Source of the DNA: Haloarcula laminariae | Lineage (GTDB): Archaea > Halobacteriota > Halobacteria > Halobacteriales > Haloarculaceae | NCBI RefSeq assembly: GCF_025457605.1 | Contig: NZ_JAMZFY010000002.1 | Location: 868,001 to 932,000, forward strand | DNA length: 64,000 bases | Direction of reading: 5' to 3' | In this document: positions 17,954 to 24,785 of the stretch, piece by piece | Position numbering within the stretch: position 1 is the stretch's first letter | Layout: the number at the start of each line of letters is the position of its first letter | The notes under the pieces: generated by a model | The model's input: only the letters and a program-made list of their open reading frames with translations | The model's database searches: none | What the model was told of the DNA's origin: nothing | Translations under genes and position numbers: made by a program

Positions 17954-18182
17954 CTTATCTGACTTCACCTCTGAAGAAACCCAGGTCTACTACGAACGAG
18001 AGTTCGAAGGCCACAGTATCACTGTGACCGACACTGAAGACGGTATCAAGACGGTTGTCTCGACGGAACACAGTTCCATTTCACTCGACGGCTCCGACGT
18101 TCTTGAGCTGGATTACAGTGTATCCAAGGCGTGTGATGTAGTGGTCGATAAGCAGCAGTCTCGATTGGATGGCTGGTCTTGA
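17943..18182 (+). CDS. Small unrecognised protein after the zinc microprotein
   Basis: 79 aa from the ATG at 17943 (GTG codons three and two codons earlier are also in frame). Predicted beta-rich: EETQVYYEREFEGHSITVTDTEDGIKTVVSTEHSSISLDGSDVLELDYSVSKACDVVVDKQQ. It overlaps the upstream zinc microprotein. No family recognised. Confidence 0.55.
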   Translation: MGADLSDFTSEETQVYYEREFEGHSITVTDTEDGIKTVVSTEHSSISLDGSDVLELDYSVSKACDVVVDKQQSRLDGWS

Positions 18183-18319
18183 GACTGAATTCTCCTCTCT
18201 TCTTTTTCTCCTAGAAATTACCATCAGTTATAGCTAGCGAGATTACAGCAGTGAAACCTATACGCTGATGCGTATTGTCGGCAGCAGCCTGTTCCACGGA
18301 TTAACCATATAACCATTGA

Positions 18320-18337
18320 ATATCTTATATAAGATAT
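18320..18337. promoter_or_regulatory. 18-bp palindrome over a start codon (operator)
   Basis: ATATCTTATATAAGATAT is a perfect 18-bp palindrome covering the first two bases of the ATG at 18336. A TATA-like CATATAAC lies about 25 bases upstream. A protein bound here would block both the transcript start and translation of the regulator gene that follows, so autoregulation is likely. Confidence 0.55.
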
Positions 18338-18851
18338 GCAACAGAAAAATAATGCATATCAACGGTTGAGTAAACGCCAAGATTCGCTATTGATTAATTT
18401 GTTCGCTTTCGGGCGTCAGAAGCTTGCTGAGATAGATGAGACAGGAGAGTTTGAAGTTAGCAAGGATACGCTTCGGGCAGACCTCAATGAAATGGAAGGC
18501 ATCGGTTTCGTTGAAATTTCTGAAGAGAGAGTCGGTGGCGAGGCCAATGACGCGTTCGTGTACGAGCTCACAGACCGAGGAACACAGCACGCGTACGCCA
18601 TCCAAGTGAGTGATGATGACAAGTCCGTACAACGGCGTCTCGATGATTTAGAGCGTGAATTAGCGGAGATTCGGGCAGAGAGAAACCAACTTAGAGATGA
18701 ACAAGAAGAATTGCTGGAGAACCAGAAGGTGCTAAAAAAAGACATCAGAAAGTTACGAGACTACTTCAAGCACCAACTTGACCAGATTACCTATGCTCTG
18801 GACAAACTGGGACACCCGATTGTACCGTACCTTGAAGAAGATGAGAACTGA
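18336..18851 (+). CDS. Winged-helix protein with coiled coil
   Basis: 171 aa. Residues about 8-90 look like a winged helix (LSKRQDSLLINLFAFGRQKLAEIDETGEFEVSKDTLRADLNEMEGIGFVEISEER...VYELTDRG). Residues about 97-160 form a long coiled coil (VQRRLDDLERELAEIRAERNQLRDEQEELLENQKVLKKDIRKLRDYF). Probable dimeric DNA-binding regulator of the element. A perfect palindrome overlaps its own start codon, so it may repress itself. Confidence 0.75.
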   Translation: MQQKNNAYQRLSKRQDSLLINLFAFGRQKLAEIDETGEFEVSKDTLRADLNEMEGIGFVEISEERVGGEANDAFVYELTDRGTQHAYAIQVSDDDKSVQRRLDDLERELAEIRAERNQLRDEQEELLENQKVLKKDIRKLRDYFKHQLDQITYALDKLGHPIVPYLEEDEN

Positions 18852-18891
18852 GAACGGAACTTTCTAGTTACCTATCTTCGAAATTTCACCT

Positions 18892-19056
18892 ATGACCGTC
18901 CTGGTGTCTGATGGTGTGTGCGCTAATACACGAGAGTGCCCAGATTGCTCACCTGGGAAACTTAATCTGAAGGACGCACACGGCAACAAGGTCCAGTGCG
19001 ACTGCTGTGGCTCCGAGTTTGAGATTGACTCTCTCACGTATTTGAAACGCGCATGA
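18892..19056 (+). CDS. 54-aa zinc-ribbon protein
   Basis: 54 aa: MTVLVSDGVCANTRECPDCSPGKLNL..., with CPDC at residues 16-19 and CDCC at 36-39, a classic zinc ribbon. It ends LTYLKRA. The stop overlaps the next start (ATGATG/TGA). It lies 40 bases after the coiled-coil regulator and is probably in the same transcript. Confidence 0.6.
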   Translation: MTVLVSDGVCANTRECPDCSPGKLNLKDAHGNKVQCDCCGSEFEIDSLTYLKRA

Positions 19057-19223
19057 TGGAAAGAAGCGAAGTGGAAGACCTCGCTCGAAAGAGCGGAATG
19101 ACGGCTGAGGAATACTGCTTAGCTCGAATTGACGAATGGGAATCGATGTTGGCTAACTACAGAGATGACTATCGTTCCCTTTCTGACCAGGAGTTCGAGG
19201 AGCTGGCTAATGGCGATTCGTGA
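19053..19223 (+). CDS. 56-aa helical protein
   Basis: 56 aa: MMERSEVEDLARKSGMTAEEYCLARIDEWESMLANYRDDYRSLSDQEFEELANGDS read as overlapping short segments; mostly helical and acidic. The ATG overlaps the stop of the zinc-ribbon gene by four bases. This tight coupling supports both being real. Function unknown. Confidence 0.55.
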   Translation: MMERSEVEDLARKSGMTAEEYCLARIDEWESMLANYRDDYRSLSDQEFEELANGDS

Positions 19224-19508
19224 CTACTCTTTTCGACCTACTTCAACTGGAATATCGCTATCTTGGTGATAGTCCATAATCCGTTTTATCGCTCCCTCTA
19301 ACGTATAGTGCTCGTATACTTTATCTTCGATTTCGAAGACCTCACCAACTTTATTACCGTATTCGACTGTCACCCAATAGCGACCATCTCCATATTCTGA
19401 TAGTTTAATTGTCCGTCCGACTGGTTTCCCGTATTCTACGGCAACATCGTCTCGGCGGAACTTTAGCCCATCTTCATCAGGGTACTGCTCATCAGTTAGT
19501 ATTGACAT
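19224..19508 (-). CDS. Unrecognised small protein
   Basis: 94 aa from the ATG at 19508. Beta-rich middle: VGRTIKLSEYGDGRYWVTVEYGNKVGEVFEIEDKVYEHYTLEGAIKRIMDYHQD. It ends one base after the convergent plus-strand gene. No signal peptide or zinc motif. Not recognised. Confidence 0.6.
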   Translation of the reverse strand: MSILTDEQYPDEDGLKFRRDDVAVEYGKPVGRTIKLSEYGDGRYWVTVEYGNKVGEVFEIEDKVYEHYTLEGAIKRIMDYHQDSDIPVEVGRKE

Positions 19509-19597
19509 CACTACTAGTTCGGTTTGTAATAGTTTTAAAACTCCCGATTTGAATTTACAAACAAAACAATTTCTAGCTCTTAGTGAGCATATGTTTT

Positions 19598-19639
19598 ATT
19601 CAGACATCTGAATTAGCGTCTCTCACATATCTGAATTAG
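19598..19639. repeat. Inverted and direct repeats upstream of the second DUF433 gene
   Basis: ATTCAG-acat-CTGAAT (19598-19613) is an inverted repeat. The 11-mer ATCTGAATTAG occurs twice, at 19606-19616 and 19629-19639, 23 bp apart (about two helical turns). A possible operator for the antitoxin-like gene at 19760. Confidence 0.35.
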
Positions 19640-19759
19640 AATAGAGAGATTGTGATGTCATCAAGGTGTGAGCCACTACCTCGCTCCTCTCAACAGGCGG
19701 TCCTAGACCACCCCGAACCCTACCTCAGACATTTGTATCTCTGACTTCATATATGAAAC

Positions 19760-20002
19760 ATGGACCAGAACCGCCATTTGGACCTAAACGGCAGTGAACC
19801 CATGATATATGGTATGCGTATCAGCGTCCTTGACGTATATTATGTAGATTCAGAATTAGAGCCTGAGGAAGCAGAAAAGACGTTATTTGACGATTGGGAT
19901 TTGAACGAAGAGCAGGTTGATGCAGCTCTCGAATACTACCGAAATAACGAGGCCGAAATGAAGCATATACAAGCTCGGAAAACCGAAATCGCCAATTCAT
20001 AA
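19760..20002 (+). CDS. Second DUF433-like protein (antitoxin type)
   Basis: 80 aa. The pattern GSEPMIYGMRISVLDVYYVDSELEPEEAEKTLFDDWDLNEEQVDAALEYYRNNEAEM matches DUF433, small HTH proteins often paired with toxins. No toxin-like gene flanks it. The next ORF (20009) is only 67 aa and unlike a PIN domain. Compare 10660-10908. A nearby repeat cluster (19598-19639) may be its operator. Confidence 0.75.
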   Translation: MDQNRHLDLNGSEPMIYGMRISVLDVYYVDSELEPEEAEKTLFDDWDLNEEQVDAALEYYRNNEAEMKHIQARKTEIANS

Positions 20003-20008
20003 TCAGCC

Positions 20009-20212
20009 ATGGATACTGACAACATTACGGAGCATCCGCCAGATATAGATATCGACCAATATGTCCCCAATACGAATTTTCGGATTGAACGGATGTCTGA
20101 GTCCAGTATATGGGTTTGCGCATATACTGATGATGACGAGGCCGACCATCACTACGACATCAGCGTAACAGACGATGGAGGTCTAAAAATCACACACCGC
20201 CGAGAAGACTGA
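20009..20212 (+). CDS. Small unrecognised protein paired with the DUF433 gene
   Basis: 67 aa: a disordered acidic start, then FRIERMSESSIWVCAYTDDDEADHHYDISVTDDGGLKITHRRED, a likely three-strand sheet. It begins six bases after the DUF433 gene, so the two are in one transcript. Too short and unlike known toxins to assign. Confidence 0.5.
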   Translation: MDTDNITEHPPDIDIDQYVPNTNFRIERMSESSIWVCAYTDDDEADHHYDISVTDDGGLKITHRRED

Positions 20213-20257
20213 AATCGTCTGCCCACGGAATTGATTTTTGAAATCTACAATAAACCA

Positions 20258-20851
20258 CTACAGCCAGTCTACTTTGCTAATCTCTCGACTCTGTTTCTCA
20301 GCAGTGAACTTCTGGAGATAGTGCTCTCGAAAGGTAATCCAATCGTCCCAAGACCCCCATTCCATCACCTGCAACGGAGAAACATCGTTATCAAGTAGAC
20401 TGTTTGCCCACGTACGCCGACCGTCGTGAAGCCGAACATGCTGCCACCCTTCATCTCCGTTTTCTTCTTGCAGCTCGGCGGCTGCTTGCTTCAGATGCCG
20501 CGTACAGGTGCGCATCGATTGTTGGATTATAGTATCGTCAGGATTCACTTCACCTGTCTCCTGGACTGTGTTAATCCGAACAGCGACAGAATGGGGAATA
20601 GGTGTCTCTCGGTACTTCCCTCTCTTAGCCCCATCTTCCCAGACTCTCAGAATCCAGTCTCCAGTCTCTCTCTTCCGAACGTCTCTGAAACGCACGTGCT
20701 CGATTTCTTGTCTGCGTAGGCCACAGTACGAAGCTAATTGCCAACTGATACTGCTATGAGTATTTTCTATCTCTTCTGCCAAGTCTGACCGTTCAGTCGT
20801 AGTGAGAACAACTCGATATCCATCTTGATTGTCGTAGTTTTCTAATTGCAT
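20258..20851 (-). CDS. Tyrosine recombinase, catalytic domain only
   Basis: 197 aa from the ATG at 20851 (MQLENYDNQDGYRVVLT; an earlier in-frame Met at 20881 is less likely). No N-terminal core-binding domain. Catalytic motifs: R46 in YCGLRRQEIE, H142-x-x-R145 in VRLHDGRRTWA, Tyr 178 in TFREHYL. The usual second His is W168 (GSWDDW), a change tolerated in some family members. It faces the two plus-strand small genes. It may act as a second resolvase, invertase or regulator. Confidence 0.8.
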   Translation of the reverse strand: MQLENYDNQDGYRVVLTTTERSDLAEEIENTHSSISWQLASYCGLRRQEIEHVRFRDVRKRETGDWILRVWEDGAKRGKYRETPIPHSVAVRINTVQETGEVNPDDTIIQQSMRTCTRHLKQAAAELQEENGDEGWQHVRLHDGRRTWANSLLDNDVSPLQVMEWGSWDDWITFREHYLQKFTAEKQSREISKVDWL

Positions 20852-20997
20852 CGTAGTCCATAATACAATCTTTACAGACAAATAACTATTGGATTGTTGT
20901 CATTTTTGGCTATATGCGAGATTTGAATCGTCTCAGAAGACTCTGAACCCTACCTTCAACAAGATATAGTCCAACAATACAGGAAACTTAGACAACG

Positions 20998-21165
20998 CTA
21001 ATCGGACAGATACGAGGCGACAGCATCCACCAAATTCCCAAGCGCCTCTTCTCTTGTCGTTCCACTGGAAGAAATGGGAGTGCCAAACCCTGAATAGTGC
21101 GAAGACCACTGCTCACTATCTGAATCGAATTCCAGCTCGACGTTCGAATTGATTCGGTCACTCAT
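20998..21165 (-). CDS. HicB-like small protein (antitoxin fold)
   Basis: 55 aa: a strand (NVELEFDSDSEQWSSHYSGFG) and then GTTREEALGNLVDAVASYLSD, the short HicB-type pattern. The start shares a base with the stop of the upstream gene (TGATG), so the two are coupled. No HicA-type RNase motif is evident in the partner, so this is an orphan or has a new partner. Confidence 0.6.
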   Translation of the reverse strand: MSDRINSNVELEFDSDSEQWSSHYSGFGTPISSSGTTREEALGNLVDAVASYLSD

Positions 21166-21476
21166 CACCAATCAACTCCATCAATCCCTTGCTCACTCAC
21201 CTCTCTCGTGTGTTTGTAGATATCCTCAGAGACAGGCAGACCCTTGTTTTTAGCGACCTCGACGGCATGCTCCGCAGCTTCTTCTCTCCTCATATATCCA
21301 TGGACATCAGGGCGACGATTAGCGTCATAAATGACCACATCGTGTGCTCTGTCCAGACCAGCGATATCAGCACCTGGAAGCCAAAAAATGATTATAAAGC
21401 CACTATCAGTCGGCTCTCCGATGGTCTCGATATCGCTCGTCTCAACGAAATCCGATATCTTAGCTACTCGTTTCAT
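21165..21476 (-). CDS. Unrecognised partner of the HicB-like protein
   Basis: 103 aa: MKRVAKISDFVETSDIETIGEPTDSGFIIIFWLPGADIAGLDRAHDVVIYDANRRPDVHGYMRREEAAEHAVEVAKNKGLPV in segments. The hydrophobic strand GFIIIFWLPG and a helical end suggest a compact alpha/beta fold. It is translationally coupled to the HicB-like gene (TGATG) and starts two bases after the stop of the gene at 21479, so the three minus-strand genes form one transcript. It does not look like HicA. Could be a different toxin; unproven. Confidence 0.55.
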   Translation of the reverse strand: MKRVAKISDFVETSDIETIGEPTDSGFIIIFWLPGADIAGLDRAHDVVIYDANRRPDVHGYMRREEAAEHAVEVAKNKGLPVSEDIYKHTREVSEQGIDGVDW

Positions 21477-21478
21477 CG

Positions 21479-21694
21479 TTAGTTATCCTCGACGACCTCG
21501 TATTCTCCGTCTTCTCCGATGTTGTCCAATGGTACCAACAGCGTATCGGGGCTCAATTCAGATTTGACGATATACGCAAATCTCTCTCCTGAAGCCTCAT
21601 CTCGCAAGATTTTGTCAACTATTCCCTCGACGTAGCTATGTTCATCATCCAGCCAATCGCTGTTGTATCTGAGTCTGTCTCCGACCTGTACCAT
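21479..21694 (-). CDS. Small beta-barrel-like protein, family copy 1
   Basis: 71 aa: MVQVGDRLRYNSDWLDDEHSYVEGIVDKILRDEASGERFAYIVKSELSPDTLLVPLDNIGEDGEYEVVEDN in segments. The pattern GDRLRY...VDKILRDE..G.R.AYIV....G..GEYEVVED recurs at 24478-24696 and, broken, at 23938-24051. KOW/SH3-like small barrel is inferred from the strand pattern. Confidence 0.65.
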   Translation of the reverse strand: MVQVGDRLRYNSDWLDDEHSYVEGIVDKILRDEASGERFAYIVKSELSPDTLLVPLDNIGEDGEYEVVEDN

Positions 21695-21767
21695 GCAGGA
21701 ACAACGAACGCCAACGGTCTAGGTTTTGTGGTCTCTCCGACAGAACTAATTGATGACAATCTAGTAA

Positions 21768-22247
21768 ATGACCATGAGACGTAGACAGTATATCACAGCT
21801 ATTTCTGCTGGTTCAGTGCTCAGTATATCTGGCTGTTCTGAAATATCTTCACTCACCGATTCTGAACCAGAAAATGAGATTAAGACTATAGAGCCAGAGG
21901 ACTCATACTTCACGAAAATTGCACTCTACGAAAACGGAGATGCGGAAATCACGCTAACAGAAGACCACGGTGAATGGGCTCGTATTGCAATCACACACGC
22001 TAATAACGAGCTGACTTACGATTCCAGTGGACAGGACGAAGATGCATATGCTGTCTGGGATGCACCGCAGTTTGAAGGTCCAGTAACTGTCGATATGAAA
22101 TCTGCAATCCAAGACAATGGTCCGTATCCGTCCCCGACATTTAAACTGAAACTCCGACCACCAGAAGGAGAGAATATCATCGATATCGGTGGTGGTCCAT
22201 CGATTGCAACGGAATTTGAGGTCCCAAAGTCATACATGCCTGAATAA
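21768..22247 (+). CDS. Tat lipoprotein, unrecognised
   Basis: 159 aa. N-terminal twin-arginine signal (RRRQYITAISAGSVLSISGCS; lipobox SISGC), then an acidic linker and a beta-rich extracellular domain: SYFTKIALYENGDAEITLTEDHGEWARIAITHANNEL...YAVWDAPQFEGPVTVDMKSAIQDNG...FKLKLRPPEGENII. It would be anchored to the outside of the membrane. Either of two ATGs (21768 or 21774) is possible. No family recognised. Confidence 0.7.
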   Translation: MTMRRRQYITAISAGSVLSISGCSEISSLTDSEPENEIKTIEPEDSYFTKIALYENGDAEITLTEDHGEWARIAITHANNELTYDSSGQDEDAYAVWDAPQFEGPVTVDMKSAIQDNGPYPSPTFKLKLRPPEGENIIDIGGGPSIATEFEVPKSYMPE

Positions 22248-22292
22248 ATCTATTGACAAACTAGCGTTGGATTCTTGATTCTACAGAAGGCA

Positions 22293-22303
22293 TTTATATT
22301 ATA
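22293..22303 (+). promoter_or_regulatory. TATA box of the 28-aa membrane peptide gene
   Basis: TTTATATTATA about 20-29 bases upstream of the ATG at 22322; suits a leaderless transcript. Confidence 0.4.
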
Positions 22304-22321
22304 AAACCATACAATATCAAT

Positions 22322-22408
22322 ATGCAACAAGGTTACTTGCCAGACTGGGCTTTCATAGCAGCAGTTCTAATCGTGTTGGGAGCTGCAGTGTTCTTCTTAG
22401 TTGGCTAA
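22322..22408 (+). CDS. 28-aa single-span membrane peptide
   Basis: 28 aa: MQQGYLPDWAFIAAVLIVLGAAVFFLVG in two parts, MQQGYLPDW followed by an 18-residue hydrophobic helix ending VFFLVG. A good TATA box at the right distance makes it credible despite its size. Role unknown. Confidence 0.45.
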   Translation: MQQGYLPDWAFIAAVLIVLGAAVFFLVG

Positions 22409-22433
22409 GATTGGTGCGAGATTCAGAAGTCTC

Positions 22434-23024
22434 TCAATCTAGTTCTTGTGGTCTATACTGTTTTCCCAATGAGAACCCATCAATGTTCTCTAACGCGTAA
22501 TCCATAGTCTTCATCATATATGCAATGGACTTCATCAGTTCATCTTTGTCTGCAGTATCGATGACTAACATTATTTGAACGTCTTCTTGGTTGAGAACTT
22601 CCACATCCCCTATTTCTATGTTATATCCTAGCTCTGCAACTGGTTCAAACAGATTAGTGTCTCTCAGTCCTTCATCAAAAGTGAAGTTTGCTATGACTGA
22701 AACAGAAGATTCCCCCTCAAACCGACCGAGACCATACTTTTTGAACGCATAAAATATCCCAGAGGATTCAATAACACGGATATCATCGCATTCCATCTTC
22801 AACGGTCGTTCGAACCATTGTCGGCCAGATAGTCGGTCATTGAGGTACTGCTCTCTATCTGTTTTCGATTCAAGATTGCTGAGTCTATAGTATACTGCTC
22901 CAAGGCAGATACCCAAAGCCGTGAGCGTCACCGACGGGTTCTCTACTGATTTATCTACTATGGCAGTAGCATTTGTAGGCACTTGTAACAGCTCTGCGAA
23001 CAGCGATATCATCTCAGAGGTCAC
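22434..23024 (-). CDS. Membrane-anchored unrecognised protein
   Basis: 196 aa. One hydrophobic segment near residues 30-47 (SVTLTALGICLGAVYYRL), then a soluble domain with RQWFERPLKMECDDIRVIESSGIFYAFKKYGLGRFEGESSVSVIANFTFDEG and VEVLNQEDVQIMLVIDTADKDELMKSIAYMM. Convergent with the 28-aa peptide gene. No family recognised. Confidence 0.65.
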   Translation of the reverse strand: MTSEMISLFAELLQVPTNATAIVDKSVENPSVTLTALGICLGAVYYRLSNLESKTDREQYLNDRLSGRQWFERPLKMECDDIRVIESSGIFYAFKKYGLGRFEGESSVSVIANFTFDEGLRDTNLFEPVAELGYNIEIGDVEVLNQEDVQIMLVIDTADKDELMKSIAYMMKTMDYALENIDGFSLGKQYRPQELD

Positions 23025-23043
23025 AATTTAGGATATGAGAGAG

Positions 23044-23529
23044 CTAGTCGTGTATTCCGACACGGTTGAGTTCTTCTTGCCCATAGCCGTTCATACTGTA
23101 CACATAGTGGTGGTTCGAGCCTTCTTTGATGCGCTCGCGTTCCACAAGACGGCGGTCGTACAGATTCGACAACGCCGCGTATACCGACTCTTCCTTGATT
23201 TGGTCGGACTTGTGGTTATAGATATCATTACTACTCGCAGGGGTCTTATCCGCTTCATCTAGCTCCTTGAGCCCTGTCAAGACGATATGGTGGTTCGTGT
23301 TCGCACGAATTTGCTTCAACTCTCTATCGTCCGTGGGGTCCGCAGACTTCTCATTTCCCTCGTCTTGTACCTCTTGCTCTTCGACTAATTCCACGGAAAT
23401 ACGTTTTACTGAGCCCTGTATTTCATAATTACTGAGAATGGTCTTTGCGGTCTCAAGTGCTCTATCTCCCTCGAACTCGAACGACTGCTTTGCAGTGGGC
23501 ATGGCGACTAGTCTTTCCGCGAGATTCAT
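23044..23529 (-). CDS. Winged-helix transcriptional regulator
   Basis: 161 aa. The C-terminal half looks like a PadR/winged-helix unit (HHIVLTGLKELDEADKTPASSNDIYNHKSDQIKEESVYAALSNLYDRRLVERERIKEGSNHHYVYSMNGYGQEEL), with recognition helix SVYAALSNLYDRRLV and a wing. The N-terminal half is acidic. It sits just upstream of the membrane-anchored gene, in the same direction, with 19 bases between them. Likely regulator. Confidence 0.7.
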   Translation of the reverse strand: MNLAERLVAMPTAKQSFEFEGDRALETAKTILSNYEIQGSVKRISVELVEEQEVQDEGNEKSADPTDDRELKQIRANTNHHIVLTGLKELDEADKTPASSNDIYNHKSDQIKEESVYAALSNLYDRRLVERERIKEGSNHHYVYSMNGYGQEELNRVGIHD

Positions 23530-23664
23530 ACTTAGTCTTTGGGGGCCAACTCTACAAAATTTACAAAACTGGCGTATGAGGTAGCATATAGACAGAGCAA
23601 GAGGTATTAGGTGAAAAACTATTTAAATACCTTATCAATATATCGTGCTAGCATACCATATGAT

Positions 23665-23928
23665 TCAGCGCCTTGTAGTCTCTGTCAGTATGATATCGTA
23701 GTCAACACTCCCGTCTTCATTAGCACCATTATATAACGGGCGGAATTCGATTTTATCGAATCCGTTGATATTATGCTCAGGGCTGAGTTCATCTGGTGCA
23801 TGAGTTATTGAACAACCAATTAGGAAATCATCATCACCACTGACTTCGGAGATTTCCCAATCTGCAACGCCAGACTTGTCGTCTAATACCTGTTCAACGG
23901 CGTCTATCGCATCTTGTCGTGTAGGCAC
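23665..23928 (-). CDS. Unrecognised small protein
   Basis: 87 aa: a helical N-terminus (QDAIDAVEQVLDDKSG), then beta strands (VADWEISEVSGDDDFLIGCSITHAPDELSP, FDKIEFRPLYNG, SVDYDIILTETTRR). Ten bases after the broken copy at 23938-24051 on the same strand. No family recognised. Confidence 0.55.
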   Translation of the reverse strand: MPTRQDAIDAVEQVLDDKSGVADWEISEVSGDDDFLIGCSITHAPDELSPEHNINGFDKIEFRPLYNGANEDGSVDYDIILTETTRR

Positions 23929-23937
23929 AAGTTAAAC

Positions 23938-24051
23938 CTAAGTCGCCTTTACGTATAAACCGTCCTTCGGAACTAAATACGCGTACAGCTCGCCTGTCTC
24001 CGTATCTTCGAGTATCTTGTCTATAGTGCCCTCGATGACACCTTCAGAGTC
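23938..24051 (-). pseudogene. Remnant of the 71/72-aa barrel family (copy 3)
   Basis: The minus strand translates as DSEGVIEGTIDKILEDTETGELYAYLVPKDGLYVKAT and stops. It aligns with the middle of the proteins at 21479-21694 and 24478-24696 (VDKILRDE..G.R.AY.V). An in-frame TAA lies directly before it and no start is available; the conserved GEYEVVED end is missing. A decayed third copy. Confidence 0.7.
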
Positions 24052-24069
24052 TTAAGACACACTGCAAAT

Positions 24070-24336
24070 CTAAATTTCTCTGGCAGTCAGCTTGTCCCCA
24101 TTTGGGGTCTGAACACGGAACTCATCACCACTCCCTTGAATATCGTAGCCTCTCTTTTTTAATAATCGAACAGCCATCCCTTCGGTGCTAATCGAACCAA
24201 AATCACTTGTGTCAATTTCTTCTCTGCGATAGCTGGCTACCAATTTGAGGAGTTTTTGGTCGTCAGCATCCTGCAGCATCTCAAAATCGAGTTTGGTTTG
24301 ACCGAATATCTCATCAGGAGATAGGTTATCATCCAT
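24070..24336 (-). CDS. Unrecognised small protein
   Basis: 88 aa: SPDEIFGQTKLDFEMLQDADDQKLLKLVASYRREEIDTSDFGSISTEGMAVRLLKKRGYDIQGSGDEFRVQTPNGDKLTAREI. A helical N-terminal half and a C-terminal strand-turn-strand that could be a small wing. A+T-rich upstream sequence (aatatatttat near 24350-24360). No family recognised. Confidence 0.55.
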   Translation of the reverse strand: MDDNLSPDEIFGQTKLDFEMLQDADDQKLLKLVASYRREEIDTSDFGSISTEGMAVRLLKKRGYDIQGSGDEFRVQTPNGDKLTAREI

Positions 24337-24477
24337 AGGACAAATGTTTATGGAATAGTAATATATTTATCCATCGTTTCATTCGAGAACCGATAGAAAA
24401 TCTCCGACAGCGAGAGTGAGAGTGAACTCAATGCCCATATCGTAATGTGTTCGTTCAGTTCCTCAGTGAGTATATCA

Positions 24478-24696
24478 TCACCTATCCTCGACGACCTCGT
24501 ATTCGCCCTCCATTCCGATATCGCTAATCGGTATCAGCTCTGTCTTAGGATTATTCGACACAGGAACTAAGTATGCGTATCTGATGCCCGTATTCTCGTC
24601 TCGCAGTATCTTATCGACTCTTCTAGGGGTTCGTTCAATTCCATCAGTAGTCCACTGAGATGAGTCTCGAACCTTGTCTCCGACTTGAATATCCAT
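24478..24696 (-). CDS. Small beta-barrel-like protein, family copy 2
   Basis: 72 aa: MDIQVGDKVRDSSQWTTDGIERTPRRVDKILRDENTGIRYAYLVPVSNNPKTELIPISDIGMEGEYEVVEDR in segments. It shares VGD-VR, VDKILRDE, AYLV and GEYEVVED with the protein at 21479-21694. Two intact and one broken copies within 3.2 kb point to tandem duplication and decay inside the element. Confidence 0.65.
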   Translation of the reverse strand: MDIQVGDKVRDSSQWTTDGIERTPRRVDKILRDENTGIRYAYLVPVSNNPKTELIPISDIGMEGEYEVVEDR

Positions 24697-24785
24697 ACTA
24701 AAACTATGGACGCCAGATGTCTAGTTGTTATGTTCTCACGGCTCATCAGATGTGTTCCATGTTCCGAAGAACCCGACTAACTGAG

